This document shows, one piece after another, positions 45,321 to 54,838 of a DNA stretch of 64,000 nucleotides. This DNA comes from Amanita rubescens (lineage: Eukaryota; Basidiomycota; Agaricomycetes; Agaricales; Amanitaceae). The notes below the pieces were generated by a model. It had not been told where the DNA came from, ran no database searches, and saw only the letters and a list, made by a program, of their open reading frames with translations. A program made the position numbers and the translations under genes. The first letter of the stretch is position 1. Each line of letters opens with the position of its first letter. The DNA lies in contig WION01000064.1 in assembly GCA_015039365.1 (NCBI GenBank), positions 124,001 to 188,000 of the forward strand, written 5' to 3'.

Positions 45321-46813
45321 TGTGTTAATGTTTCGTCTGCAAGTTGTGCTGCATAATCGTGCTCAGTTGGACTTTGGTCGTCATTGTGTTATGAATCCCT
45401 TTTATATAATGTACCAGATGCGAGTTTGTCCAATAACTAGACTAAGCTCTCGATTTGCTTCCCCTCCATGGACGTGTGTCATGTTGTGGTATCATTAGTT
45501 GCGCCTTCATGTGCAATTTATAAATTGCTATTACATAGCTTGTCTTGGATCTTGTGGTGTGGAGGTCAGACTTTGTAAGTACCATTCCGTTGAATGCATC
45601 CTACAACGGCCATCACATAATCACCCAGAGATCCCAGAGTTTGAGCCAAGTTTTGTGGCTGGGTCAAGATGACTTTAACTCAATATTAACGAGGCTAAAT
45701 GTGGCATTTTCTCGACACCGGTGTAGTAAATCTCGGGAGTCCAGAGCAACTTATTAGACAGTTTGCTTGTAGTTTGCTGATCATGTAATTACAGCAGCGC
45801 GCCGGATATGTTGTAAACTGGCCATATTATTAAGTGTGTAGTAAAAACTCTGACTCTAACAGCGGGGGACTCGGATTTCGATGCGTAGACGCCGGTGGAT
45901 CGTTTACTGATAAGGCATTGGGAGAAGGAGTCCGAGCCGACCTGGATCTCGAAGAGCGCTCTGAGGGTCGCGAGAAGGATCGTAACAAGGGCTTCAGAAG
46001 GTGTTGAGTCGTCTACCCACGGCTGAACTCGGCCAGTACGACCATTTGAATTCATTGAAGAAGGGTTCAGCGGATTGACGCAATCAGTACGATTTGGGCT
46101 CCGAGTCTCCGACCAGTCTGAGTGTTGCCTCCCCGCGAACGCATTCTGATCTGTTCCAACCACCGTTCCCGCTCCTATGCACGACCTTGGTGGATTTTAG
46201 CATGTGCGAGGCGCTCACCTTTGCAGTGTTTTACATTAAAACTTCCCGAGCGACAAGATACACCGGTAGAAGACCATTTCGAGAAAAAGGCGGCATTACG
46301 TTCGATACAAATAAAGCCGAGCTGGGAGTTGCTGATGTTGATGTACTTTCTGGTTTTTCGAGAGGGAGCAGTAGCACTGATATGAGCGGTCAATAACAGG
46401 AAGTTTTCACTCCAAACGATCTCAGTTCAGACTACCGTCGGCAACCTGACAGCCCAATCAATAACGCTGTGGTGCAAAGGTGATGACGAGATCGATGGCC
46501 ATATTAGCAATACCGAGTCAGGCAATTACCGACGCCATCGTTCCGAGGCCGTAGTGAAACGTAGGTCTCGGTTTTATAATCTGAAACGACTCTCCATTCT
46601 TGTTCCCGTTAAACGCCGGCACATCCCGGATTATATAATCTGCGTAAAATTAATGTAGCGGTGATTCCCGGATTATGTCAACCACCATTTCCGGAATCGC
46701 GCACAGCTTTGCGACGTGTTCCGCCCGCTCGCCAGCCATCGTCCTGCTCTGCCGCCCTAGTCTAAGTTAGTGACGACAAAGCTGGCTACAGCCGGCTCCG
46801 GCTGGCTGAGTCA
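45321..46813. other. No supported gene
   Basis: Short frames exist on both strands, including 45789-46163 minus, without motif or splice support. Near 46580-46680 the words CCCGGATTATATAATCTG and CCCGGATTATGTCA recur, suggesting repeat debris. Confidence 0.45.
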
Positions 46814-46837
46814 CTGGAGCCTATTTTTAGGCTCCAG
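46814..46837. repeat. Perfect hairpin
   Basis: CTGGAGCCTA and TAGGCTCCAG form a perfect 10-bp stem around a TTTT loop. It lies in a Cys/Gly-codon-like GC-rich stretch (ggctccggctggctgag just upstream) with no gene nearby. Confidence 0.7.
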
Positions 46838-47099
46838 CGGACCTCTGTCTCACTTGCCACCTACCTCTGCTCGCCTCGCTGCCCTTCGACTCCCGGTCCC
46901 ACCGCACCGTCAGACCTGGTTCCGGGCCTCTGGCCATCCTCTCTGCCATCCTCTCTGCCATCCCCGTCCGGTCCCTCACGCGCGCGATGCCAGGTATGTG
47001 CTCCCCCGCTCCCGTAACCCGTTCAACTGTGCTGACTATCCAATCCCATCCCACAGCCTTCCTGCCTCGATCGTAACACACTGGCACCTTTTATAATCA

Positions 47100-47790
47100 T
47101 GCGGAAAACCTCTATGCTTGCCCACGACCCATCTGCGCCCCTGACGACTCTTACCACCACGCGGATTCCCTCTACACCTACCATGACCCCTCTACACCCA
47201 TCATGACCCCTCTACACGCCTCCACGCCCAATCCCGCCCACCGGCGTCGCTTACAACCACGTGGAACCCCTCTACATCCATCTGCAACCCCTCCACACCC
47301 CAATCCTGCCCACGGAACTCCTCTATGCCCACCCGTAACCCGTCTACACCCCACCTGACCCGTCTACACCCCTCCACACCCAATCCCGCCCACCGGCGTC
47401 ACTTGCAACGACGCGGAACCGCTCTGCAACCCCTCCATACCACCTTGCCCAGTCCCGCCCACGGAACTCCTCTATGCCCACCCATAACGCATCTACACCC
47501 CACCTGACCCCTCTACGCCCAATTCCGCCCCCTGGCGTTGCTTACAATGACGTGGAACGCCTCTACATCCATCTGCAACCCCTCCACACCCCATCGTGCC
47601 CAATCTCGCCCATGGAACTCCTCTATGCCCACCCGTAACCCATCTACACCCCACTGTGCCCAATCCCACCCACCAACGCCTCTTACAACCACACGGAATC
47701 CATTTACGCCCATACACCCCATGGTGCCCAATCCCACCTGCTGGCACATGTTACAACCACACGGAACCCCTTGACGCCTGCGCGTGACCC
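47100..47790. repeat. GC-rich minisatellite
   Basis: Units containing CAATCCCGCCCACCGGCGT, then TTACAACCACGTGGAACCCC and CTCTACATCCATCTGCAACC, recur near 47230, 47380, 47518 and 47660 with a spacing of about 140-150 bp. Each unit has half-units with CCCACCCGTAACCC and CTACACCCCAC. All open frames across it on both strands are products of the repeat and should not be called genes. Confidence 0.8.
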
Positions 47791-48040
47791 CTCTACGCCC
47801 CTCTAGGGCTGTACACCGTACCGTCTGACGGGTAAGGCTGTACAATTTATGGTCAGTGACGGGTACGGTTCAACCGTCCACCGTCCGTCAAGTGTGCTCA
47901 ACAGATTCCCAACAGGTACGGACGGGTACAGAGATGGCCGTAGTACGGTAGACGGAAGTAGACGGCGACACGAGGGAGTCAGGACCAGGGTAGCACACTG
48001 GCCTGCCACCTCCCACCATCAGTTCACATCATCCTACTTA

Positions 48041-48545
48041 GGGTCTGTTCGGCAGCCCAACTCCAACCGCGGTTGAGGTTAGAGTCAGCTTTTTCCCATC
48101 CCTATAAATTTGACCCTTATACTCAAGGATGCTTTAGGCAGCTTAGCACACAATACCCTTTAGTTTTATTATTGAAATGGTCTTTGTATGCATTTAGAAT
48201 TGTATTAGAGCAAAAAGAAAGGGATTCCAGTGCAATAAAAAAGATTGTCTAGAGCTGGAATTGAACCCTAAGCCACATAAAAACATGAATGTGACTTAAC
48301 TGCTAAGCTAAGCTGCCATTGTTGGCAGCTGACAACTGATCTTATATATACACAAAGCTCGCACCAAACTCAAGTACTTCAGCAAATGAAGCAAGCATAG
48401 AGATGCACCACAGTTTCACACCTCCTCGCTCATTTCCAAAGTGCTAAGGGTCTGTACAGCACAAGTTTCAATTTGGCTCAGATGGGAAAATATTACATAA
48501 GCTAACTACCTCAACCACGGTGGAGGTGGGCAGCTGAACAGACCC
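48041..48545. mobile_element. MITE, PIF/Harbinger-like, with TTA target duplication
   Basis: The 505-bp element begins GGGTCTGTTCGGCAGCCCA and ends with the inverted counterpart TGGGCAGCTGAACAGACCC. About 42 bp of each end can be paired (for example CTCCAACCGCGGTTGAGGT against CTCCACCGTGGTTGAGGT). TTA flanks both ends (48038-48040 and 48546-48548), the 3-bp target duplication of PIF/Harbinger elements. A further GGGTCTGTACAGC copy of the terminal motif sits inside at 48449. No transposase is encoded, so it is non-autonomous. Confidence 0.8.
48253..48317 (-). repeat. tRNA-derived (SINE-like) sequence inside the MITE
   Basis: On the minus strand TAGCTTAGCAG (48310-48300) matches a pol III A box. 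GGTTCAATTCC (48267-48257) matches the B box (GGTTCRANTCC) at tRNA-like spacing. Between them CACAT and ATGTG can pair as an anticodon-like stem, but with a 10-nt loop. Acceptor and T stems pair poorly, so this is a tRNA relic and not a working tRNA gene. A perfect AGCTGCCA/TGGCAGCT hairpin follows at 48311-48330. Confidence 0.65.
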
Positions 48546-48548
48546 TTA

Positions 48549-49024
48549 TTTATTGATAACTATCAAACAACATGCAGGCAGTATAGCTATTATGTGATGC
48601 AATACAGGCCAGGCACACTCAGCAGTGAGTGCAGTGAAGGGATCCATGGGGTAAAGAAATGTCATTCTGAGAAGTGAAACAATGCCAGATGCACTCAATG
48701 CAGCGTGAGGGTCCATGGGGCAAAGAGACATCATTGGGAGAAGTAGGACGGCCCAGGACACATTCAGCGTGGTCTGGGGGCCACAGATTGGTGATGTGTG
48801 CCAGGGAAGACGAAGCTTCACGTGGTGCATTGGCGCTGAATGAAAGCTGGCAGTTGCTTCATGAGAGACGGAAAAGGCAGTTGGCAGCGTGAAGCTCCAG
48901 GGGCCGGCAGGGTATAGAGAATAAAAGGACAGTGGATAAGAATTGGCTGTGTGTAAAAGGAGTCTACTAGCATGGGTGTGAGAACCAGGATGGTGAGTGG
49001 CGGCGGCGGCCATCAGGGTTTTGG
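48549..49024. other. No supported gene
   Basis: The sequence between the MITE and the AT-rich repeat array includes two similar stretches containing GATGGGTCCATGGGG-like words near 48640 and 48710. A minus-strand open frame (49013-48546) follows these and is not convincing. Confidence 0.4.
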
Positions 49025-49770
49025 CCGGTGTCTGGTATAAATAGATAGCCCTGATCAGTAGTTCCCACCCTGCCTTTACTATATAAGGTGTTATCAGGAC
49101 TTATCTATCATTCAAAGACTTGCAACAAATGATCATGAAATGATACACCATCCATCACACTTGTAGGTTGTGGTCAATAAATTCCTGTCCGTAGTTGCTA
49201 TTTATGATATTATCAGGACTTACAAATAATATATCTGAATTTCATTGGAGGATCTTGTATGGGTACCTTGCATGACACACTTGTAGGAAGTTATCAACAG
49301 TTATGACTCTGCTACTGCTGGATAAGATATTATAATTGGTTTGTCAGAACTTCATTGAAAGACCACTTGTTGATCAACTAATTCCACTCTGTAGCCACAA
49401 TATAACACATTGTCAGATTTTACCACTTGTTTATCTGAGTTGTATCTGCTGATATACTCTGGCCAGGGTCTGGCATAACTACTTGTCATTCTTGTAGGAT
49501 ATGGTCAATGAATTCCTGTCTGTAGCTGCTATATAAGACACTATCAGGGCTTATAATTCATTGTCTGAATTCCATTGAAGGATCCTCCAATTCCCAGTAT
49601 GTTACTCCAGCATAAGGTATTATCATTCCTTAATGTATTGGAGGATCTTCCACTGATACATTCCTTGCCACTCTTGCAAGAGGGGATCAATGGTTCCCAC
49701 TCTGCAACCAGGATAACAGGCATTACCAGGTCTTATAATTTACCTTATTTGCCTGGATTGATAACCCACT
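49025..49770. repeat. Degenerate AT-rich repeat array
   Basis: A motif of the type CTTGTAGG-TGGTCAATGAATTCC, CTGTCTGTAGCTGCTATATA, then AT-TATCAGG-CTTATAAT recurs at about 49055, 49160, 49280, 49370, 49490 and 49670. Spacing is irregular (80-180 bp) and divergence is strong. No coding potential was seen. Confidence 0.6.
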
Positions 49771-50146
49771 GATACCTTCTGTTGATGGCATTCCTGCAAC
49801 AGTATATAACATTATATACAGTAGGTATGATCAAAGCTGAATATTGTATTTAAAAATACAGACCAGACCGCAGATCAGTCTGTGAGGGAGACTATGGGAG
49901 TAATGGCCCATGGGAACATCTGGTGGAGAACATCTAGTAGAAGTTCATCCTCAGTGGGTTCCGAGGAATCAAGGATGCAGGCTGACTTGTAATGACCTGT
50001 GATCTGGGCAGGCACGGGCCCTGAGAGCGGCATGAGGATCACGATGAGAACGGCAAGCGTGATGTCAAGCTCATTTCTCCGATGCCATCCAACTGGGTTA
50101 CAGGCCATCTGGGTTCAGACAGCTCATCTACTGTTCCCTCCCACCA
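49771..50146. other. Spacer before the LTR element
   Basis: I see no gene or defined repeat here. Confidence 0.4.
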
Positions 50147-50151
50147 TTCTG

Positions 50152-50282
50152 TGTTGGACTTTCCAGGTGTTGGGGAGTAGAACCACATTTGTACTGAGTA
50201 GTGGTAACTGCTTACAGTAAGCAACTACAATATTTGTATGTTACCATGATATTAGTAACATAACTAAGTTCGTAGTCTAACA
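50152..50282 (-). repeat. LTR, 3' in element orientation
   Basis: 131 bp. It shares TTGTACTGAGTAGTGGTAAC and CTACAATATTTGTATGTTA with the other LTR, but lacks about 30 bp present there. Confidence 0.75.
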
Positions 50283-51679
50283 CTCTCCCTCGAACGAAGA
50301 AGTATGAAAATAAAAGAGAGTGATAAGAGGTGATAAGTGGTGTTTACTTACTCCCCCTCAATGAATGAATGGTGCGCATTGATGCGTCATTTGATGATGA
50401 GTGGGGTGAAGTTGCGCATTGGCGCGCTATGTCGAGCCGTTTCCTGAATGGGTCCTGATAAGCGCGTAGGCGCGCTGCGTGTTGCGCCGGTGAGCATTGA
50501 ATGCTCCGGGTTTTATTTGATGTGCCGGTCGAGGGCTCTGGTTCATTGACGGTCGCCGTACCGATTCTAAGTCGTCCGTATTGCGTTTTGAGGCGTCGTT
50601 GGCTCGGGAGTGCGTGCGCACGTCGTCGGATGTAGTTTAAGGTCTTGCTGGACCGCTCCGGGTGTGTCGTGTCGAGGCTGCCACATCGTTAGGCGCAGTT
50701 TAATGTCGTGCTGGACACTCCTGTCGATGTGTTCCGTTGGCCGCTGCAATTCCGGGTTTAGTTTATTAAGGTCTTGACGGATCTGTCCCAGATCGTGCCT
50801 GTTTCGTTGTTTTGAACGCGGTCAGTCGTGTATATCATCAGCCTGATCTCGTCAGTATTTTGTGTTGGCGGTCGGCGGTTGTGTCGTGTCTCATCCACCT
50901 TGTCCTCGCCTACTCCTTGCCCTTCCTTCCTCCTTTTCTGCTTCTTTTTTATTTTCCTTCTTTTCCGTCTCCTCTCTCAATTATATCCAGGGTTTACTAC
51001 CCCTACTCTCCCCCTCAAGCCGTAGGTTGGCACGGCCCGAAATCCCTCGTGATTTGGTGGTTTTCCCAACCTGCGGATCGGACCACTATTTTGTGCGCCG
51101 AGCGCGTCTGCATAGGGTGAGGGCGGGTGGGCTTGGGAATCCATCTATTTGCAGTGGTCGCGTTCGCTATTTTCGTTCCATTTTTCCCTTTTTCGTTTGG
51201 CGTTTTTTTTATCCCCTGTGTCTCCATTCTCGGCCTCATGGGCTCGTTCCGTTTTGGATTTTTGGTGGACAAGCCGGGTGACGCGGTGGTTGTCGCGGTT
51301 TTTCGTGTGGATTTAACGGTGACGGCGTCGAGCTTGTTCGCGTCAGAGGCTCGGGCCAGGTGCGTAACGCACGCATGCGCGCAGGGTTTTCGTTGGGTGG
51401 TTGATGTGTCGCATTTCATTGCCAGAGTTCCCAGGTTTTTATTTTATTTTATTTATTTTTATAGAAAAGAAAAGCGGTAGAGGATGATTAGAGGAAGCTA
51501 GTTGTGTTGCCAGAAAAGATCTTGAGGCTTCCGGAGTGCCTATGCTAATTGCCAGGGCTTCGGAATTGTGGGTCGTCGCCTCGTTGTCGAGTTCTTGACT
51601 TCGATTGGCGGCGCGCGGTCCCCGTACAGACTTGGTTCCGTACAGCTGTGGTGAACGAGGGCCACCCGTGACGCGTTTG

Positions 51680-51841
51680 TGTTGGACTTTCCGGGTGTTG
51701 GTCGGACCACGCACGAGTCGAACCGCGTTTGTACTGAGTAGTGGTAACTCGTTAACAAACGCGGAAGGCGCTTACTAAGCGACTACTACAATATTTGTAT
51801 GTTAGTAACGTAACACTTATTACAAAGTTCGCAGTCTAACA
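51680..51841 (-). repeat. LTR, 5' in element orientation
   Basis: 162 bp. It differs from its partner by substitutions and several indels, suggesting an old insertion or a recombinant origin. Confidence 0.75.
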
Positions 51842-51846
51842 TTCTG

Positions 51847-52196
51847 CCCATGCTACGACCATAACAAGGAGGCAAAAGAGAAGGCATACTAACGTGGGTG
51901 ATTGGACTACTGGTCAGTCCCTTGTGAGCCATCAATAAGCTTGGATCTATCGGACATGAATTAAGCCACTTAGCATAGTTTAGGACATGGTTCGGTCCTT
52001 CCCAGCACTTTCAAACACCCTCTTTCCACTTCAGTTTCACCTCTCCTTGACCCCCAGATGCTAAGTAAATAGTAGTAGATTAGTATACCGTTATGTTAGT
52101 AATTCATACGACATCATTTTTAAAGTCAAGAATTGAGCGAGTCATCCCGCCGGGAACCTTCGAGTTCACTCGTTTTGTAAGATCCCTTCATGTTCG
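51847..52196. other. No supported gene
   Basis: This spacer between the LTR element and the next minus-strand gene shows no motif. Confidence 0.4.
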
Positions 52197-53967
52197 TCAA
52201 TGAATGTCAACCTCTTCACCCGCATCTTCCTCTTCCTCTTCCTCTGGGATCGCAGGCAGTTGCTCCTGGTCGTGAAAGTTCCAACTGATGATGGGATTGG
52301 GACCTCCAATGTGGTCTAGGAGGAGGTTTGGGTTGATTCGCAGATAATTCGCGAGATGCGCAGGGTCGGGGTCATCTGTGACGTCTTCATCACTCGCTTC
52401 GGACTCATCAAATTCATCCATATGCAACGCGATAAAAAGTTGCTGGATATAACGTGAGGGCTAGGTAAGCGATTAGAAATAATCGGAATCTCACCAGATC
52501 CATGTCCGCTGCGAAAACAAAGTTCTCATCCAATACAAGTAGTATGTCACCGCTTTCATCCAGTTCTACTACGCCGTTGTCGTTGACATCGCTAAATAGC
52601 ATCAATATCGAAGTAATTTAGAGAATTCAGGCTCACGTTTGATACGGGAGAGGCATGGAGTTGACAGTGGGTGTTCCTTTAGTACGGGAGGTTAGAACGT
52701 GGCTCAATCGTTCGCGGAAAGCTAAAACGATGGGAAAGTTAGAGATGTTTTGTGAATGTGCGGAAACATACTTGTTAGGAGTACGAGACTGTTCGTGGTT
52801 AGAATGGGGTGCAAGGCGTTTTCGGGGAACTTGGGGAATGCTTCGCGTTCCGCGTTAGAGACGTTTGGTGTACAAGGTTGATGCCTTGTGCGTTAGGTGC
52901 GCGGAAGTGTATAATTTCTAACAAGTCGAATGTAAGAGATGATTCGTGAGCAGTTAGAAAAGTGTACCAATGCAAAACTTGGCCTGGATAAGATACGCGT
53001 TTGTTGTAAGAGGCAATGTCCTGGATTCTCGTCTCCCACCGAAGGCAATGTTAAAAGGTACACCGGGGTCGAGTCGAGGACGTAATTATGTGTAAGAATG
53101 TAGAGCGTAGTCGAGTTAAGAATTGGGCCACGGCAAGCCTGGTAGTATGCGTCAGACGGAACGCACCAGAATCTTCAATCGCCTCCCTCGTCTGGCCTTG
53201 CGAACTCAGCAGGATGATGTTTGATAGACGTCGGAAAACCTTATGAAGAGTGGACATTGTCAGGAGCTAAATGTATAGTGAGCATGGTTGCACGATCTAT
53301 GGAAATTCAACAGTGCTGCAATTCTTCTAGGTAGGTGCATAGCATATGTTGGAAAGGCGCACGCTCGATAAAAAAAAGGTGCACCAATTCTTGCTCTCGT
53401 GTTCCCCGGACGGACTCGGAGCCTGGTAACACCATTCGTCTCCTTCTCCAATCGCCCTCCCCTCTAAAATGTCGTAATTCGACTTCACATGCAAGTTGTG
53501 CTGTTACTGAAGACTTCCGAATCTCGTCGGGCGTTGGCTAGGGTGAGACAGAATGCGAATGTTAACTAGGTTGTAATGTGAGTTCGCCAGTCGTTCCCCT
53601 CCACACCTGAACTATTGATCTGATCGGCGTAAGCGGATCACAATTCCCGTGACGTCAACAATAATGGTCTACGATCGACAAAGGACATCTGACGTCTCCC
53701 ACTACAACTTATGAAAGTCTGAAATTTGTTTATGAAACTCACGGGGACCGAAGGCGAACGAGTGAATATGTTAAGCAGAGCAGCCGTTAACTATAACACA
53801 GAGGTAACGGCCAGAGGTGGCGACTTACGTTAGAACCAAATTTGATAATGATTCGTAAAGCAGTGACTTTGTCAAGCTCGACCAAGTGAACCCCCATGCC
53901 GTTCGACGCCCGAGTATCCATTTCATCTCCCAAAGGATGGTGACGAAGACACATCAATGTCATCAAT
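52197..53967 (-). CDS. Unrecognised multi-exon gene with EF-hand-like loop
   Basis: Several minus-strand exons look genuine but I cannot name the protein. Visible pieces are MCLRHHPLGDEMDTRA with VELDKVTALRIIIKFGSN (ends 53829 at gtaagt), LTAALLNIFTRSPSVP (53790-53743), LLTMSTLHKVFRRLSNIILL and SSQGQTREAIEDSGA (about 53266-53160), SSLTFDLLEIIHFRAPNAQG (about 52960-52890), DVNDNGVVELDESGDILLVL with DENFVFAADMDL (about 52590-52500), and an acidic C-terminus (MDEFDESEASDEDVTDD, PNLLLDHIGGPNP, AIPEEEEEEDAGEEVDIH) ending at 52197. The Leu/Ile-rich helices resemble ARM/HEAT-type repeats. D-x-N-x-N-G-x-V-x-x-x-E fits a single EF-hand loop. The start and the exons in 53270-53740 were not resolved. 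It is probably a real gene of unknown function. Confidence 0.4.
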
Positions 53968-54838
53968 AGAACATATCAATTAAACAGGCAAAGGAAACTC
54001 ACCCGCTCGTACTATACCGTCGCGCCTGTAGTACTAGTCCACGGTTAATGAAAATGGTTGACGTGAGATGAAGAACTTGTGCTGAGCCGTAAGCCAGACA
54101 GATTATTCATTAACTCTAGTACCCTCATCAAGTCCGAAGGCGCATCACTTCCCGTAATTGTCGACCTCAACCATCTCCATCGAGAATTAGCATTGTATAG
54201 CCATGGAAAGAGAGTAGATACTGTACCAAGCGGCGTCCTTTTCTTGAGGAAGAACTTGGTCCTTCAATCCTCGGCTTCATAATTGTGTCGCCTCCATCCA
54301 CAATCATAATCCCAAACTACTATGACCGACGTTGTTGAATGTCCATCATATCAATACCGGACTCATCTTCGTGCTCAAAAGTAACTACTTTTGGAGACTT
54401 CCGGCGTTAGAACGCACGGATGCTCTGCAGAGGACTCGTCACCGACGGAAAACCATGAGAGAAGTTTAGTAATGAGAAGGTCAGCTAGTTCTCTTGGCCG
54501 CCTGTTGACTATCATATCTTCTGAGCAGAGGCAATTCGCACAACTCCAGAACAGATGGAAGGGGAAGTCATTGGACTGTGCGTGGCTTCAATACACTCCT
54601 TTCACCTTCCATGTTTTCTCGTCACGTTCCGAGTGGTGATGTCATGAACGTTAGAAGCTTCAAGCATTTGGTGCAGTCGAAGGCATGAACTGAGTCACAA
54701 TAAACACAAATGTTGCAAGAGCCATCATACAGAAGACGAGGGTAATTACTAAATGGACATCTGGGAGCAGGCTATGAGCATATAATCAGAATTAAAGATA
54801 AGGCTTACAAACGCAAGCAACCCGTCATACTTCTAACG
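53968..54838. other. No resolved gene
   Basis: This may contain 5' exons of the preceding gene or the 3' flank of the transposon. Frames are short and I cannot join them. Confidence 0.35.

Larger units (their letters stand above)
50152..51841 (-). mobile_element. Non-autonomous LTR element (TRIM/LARD-like, Copia-type ends)
   Basis: The two LTRs begin TGTTGGACTTTCC and end TCTAACA on the plus strand. Identical 5-bp TTCTG lies just outside both ends (50147-50151 and 51842-51846), a perfect target-site duplication. Read on the minus strand, a purine tract (GAGGGAGAG, complement of 50283-50291) directly precedes the LTR at 50282, as expected for second-strand priming, so the element runs right to left. 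The roughly 1.4-kb interior has only short frames and no gag, protease, integrase or reverse transcriptase motif. It must depend on another element. Confidence 0.75.

Noticed and set aside
46827..47845. Several Pro/His- or Gly/Arg-rich frames on both strands
   Set aside because: They are generated by the GC-rich minisatellite and shift frame with its period.
48253..48317. Functional tRNA gene
   Set aside because: A and B boxes are present but the acceptor and T stems pair poorly and the anticodon-like loop has 10 nt.
48038..48548. hAT-family assignment of the MITE
   Set aside because: The flanking duplication is 3 bp (TTA); no 8-bp duplication can be aligned.
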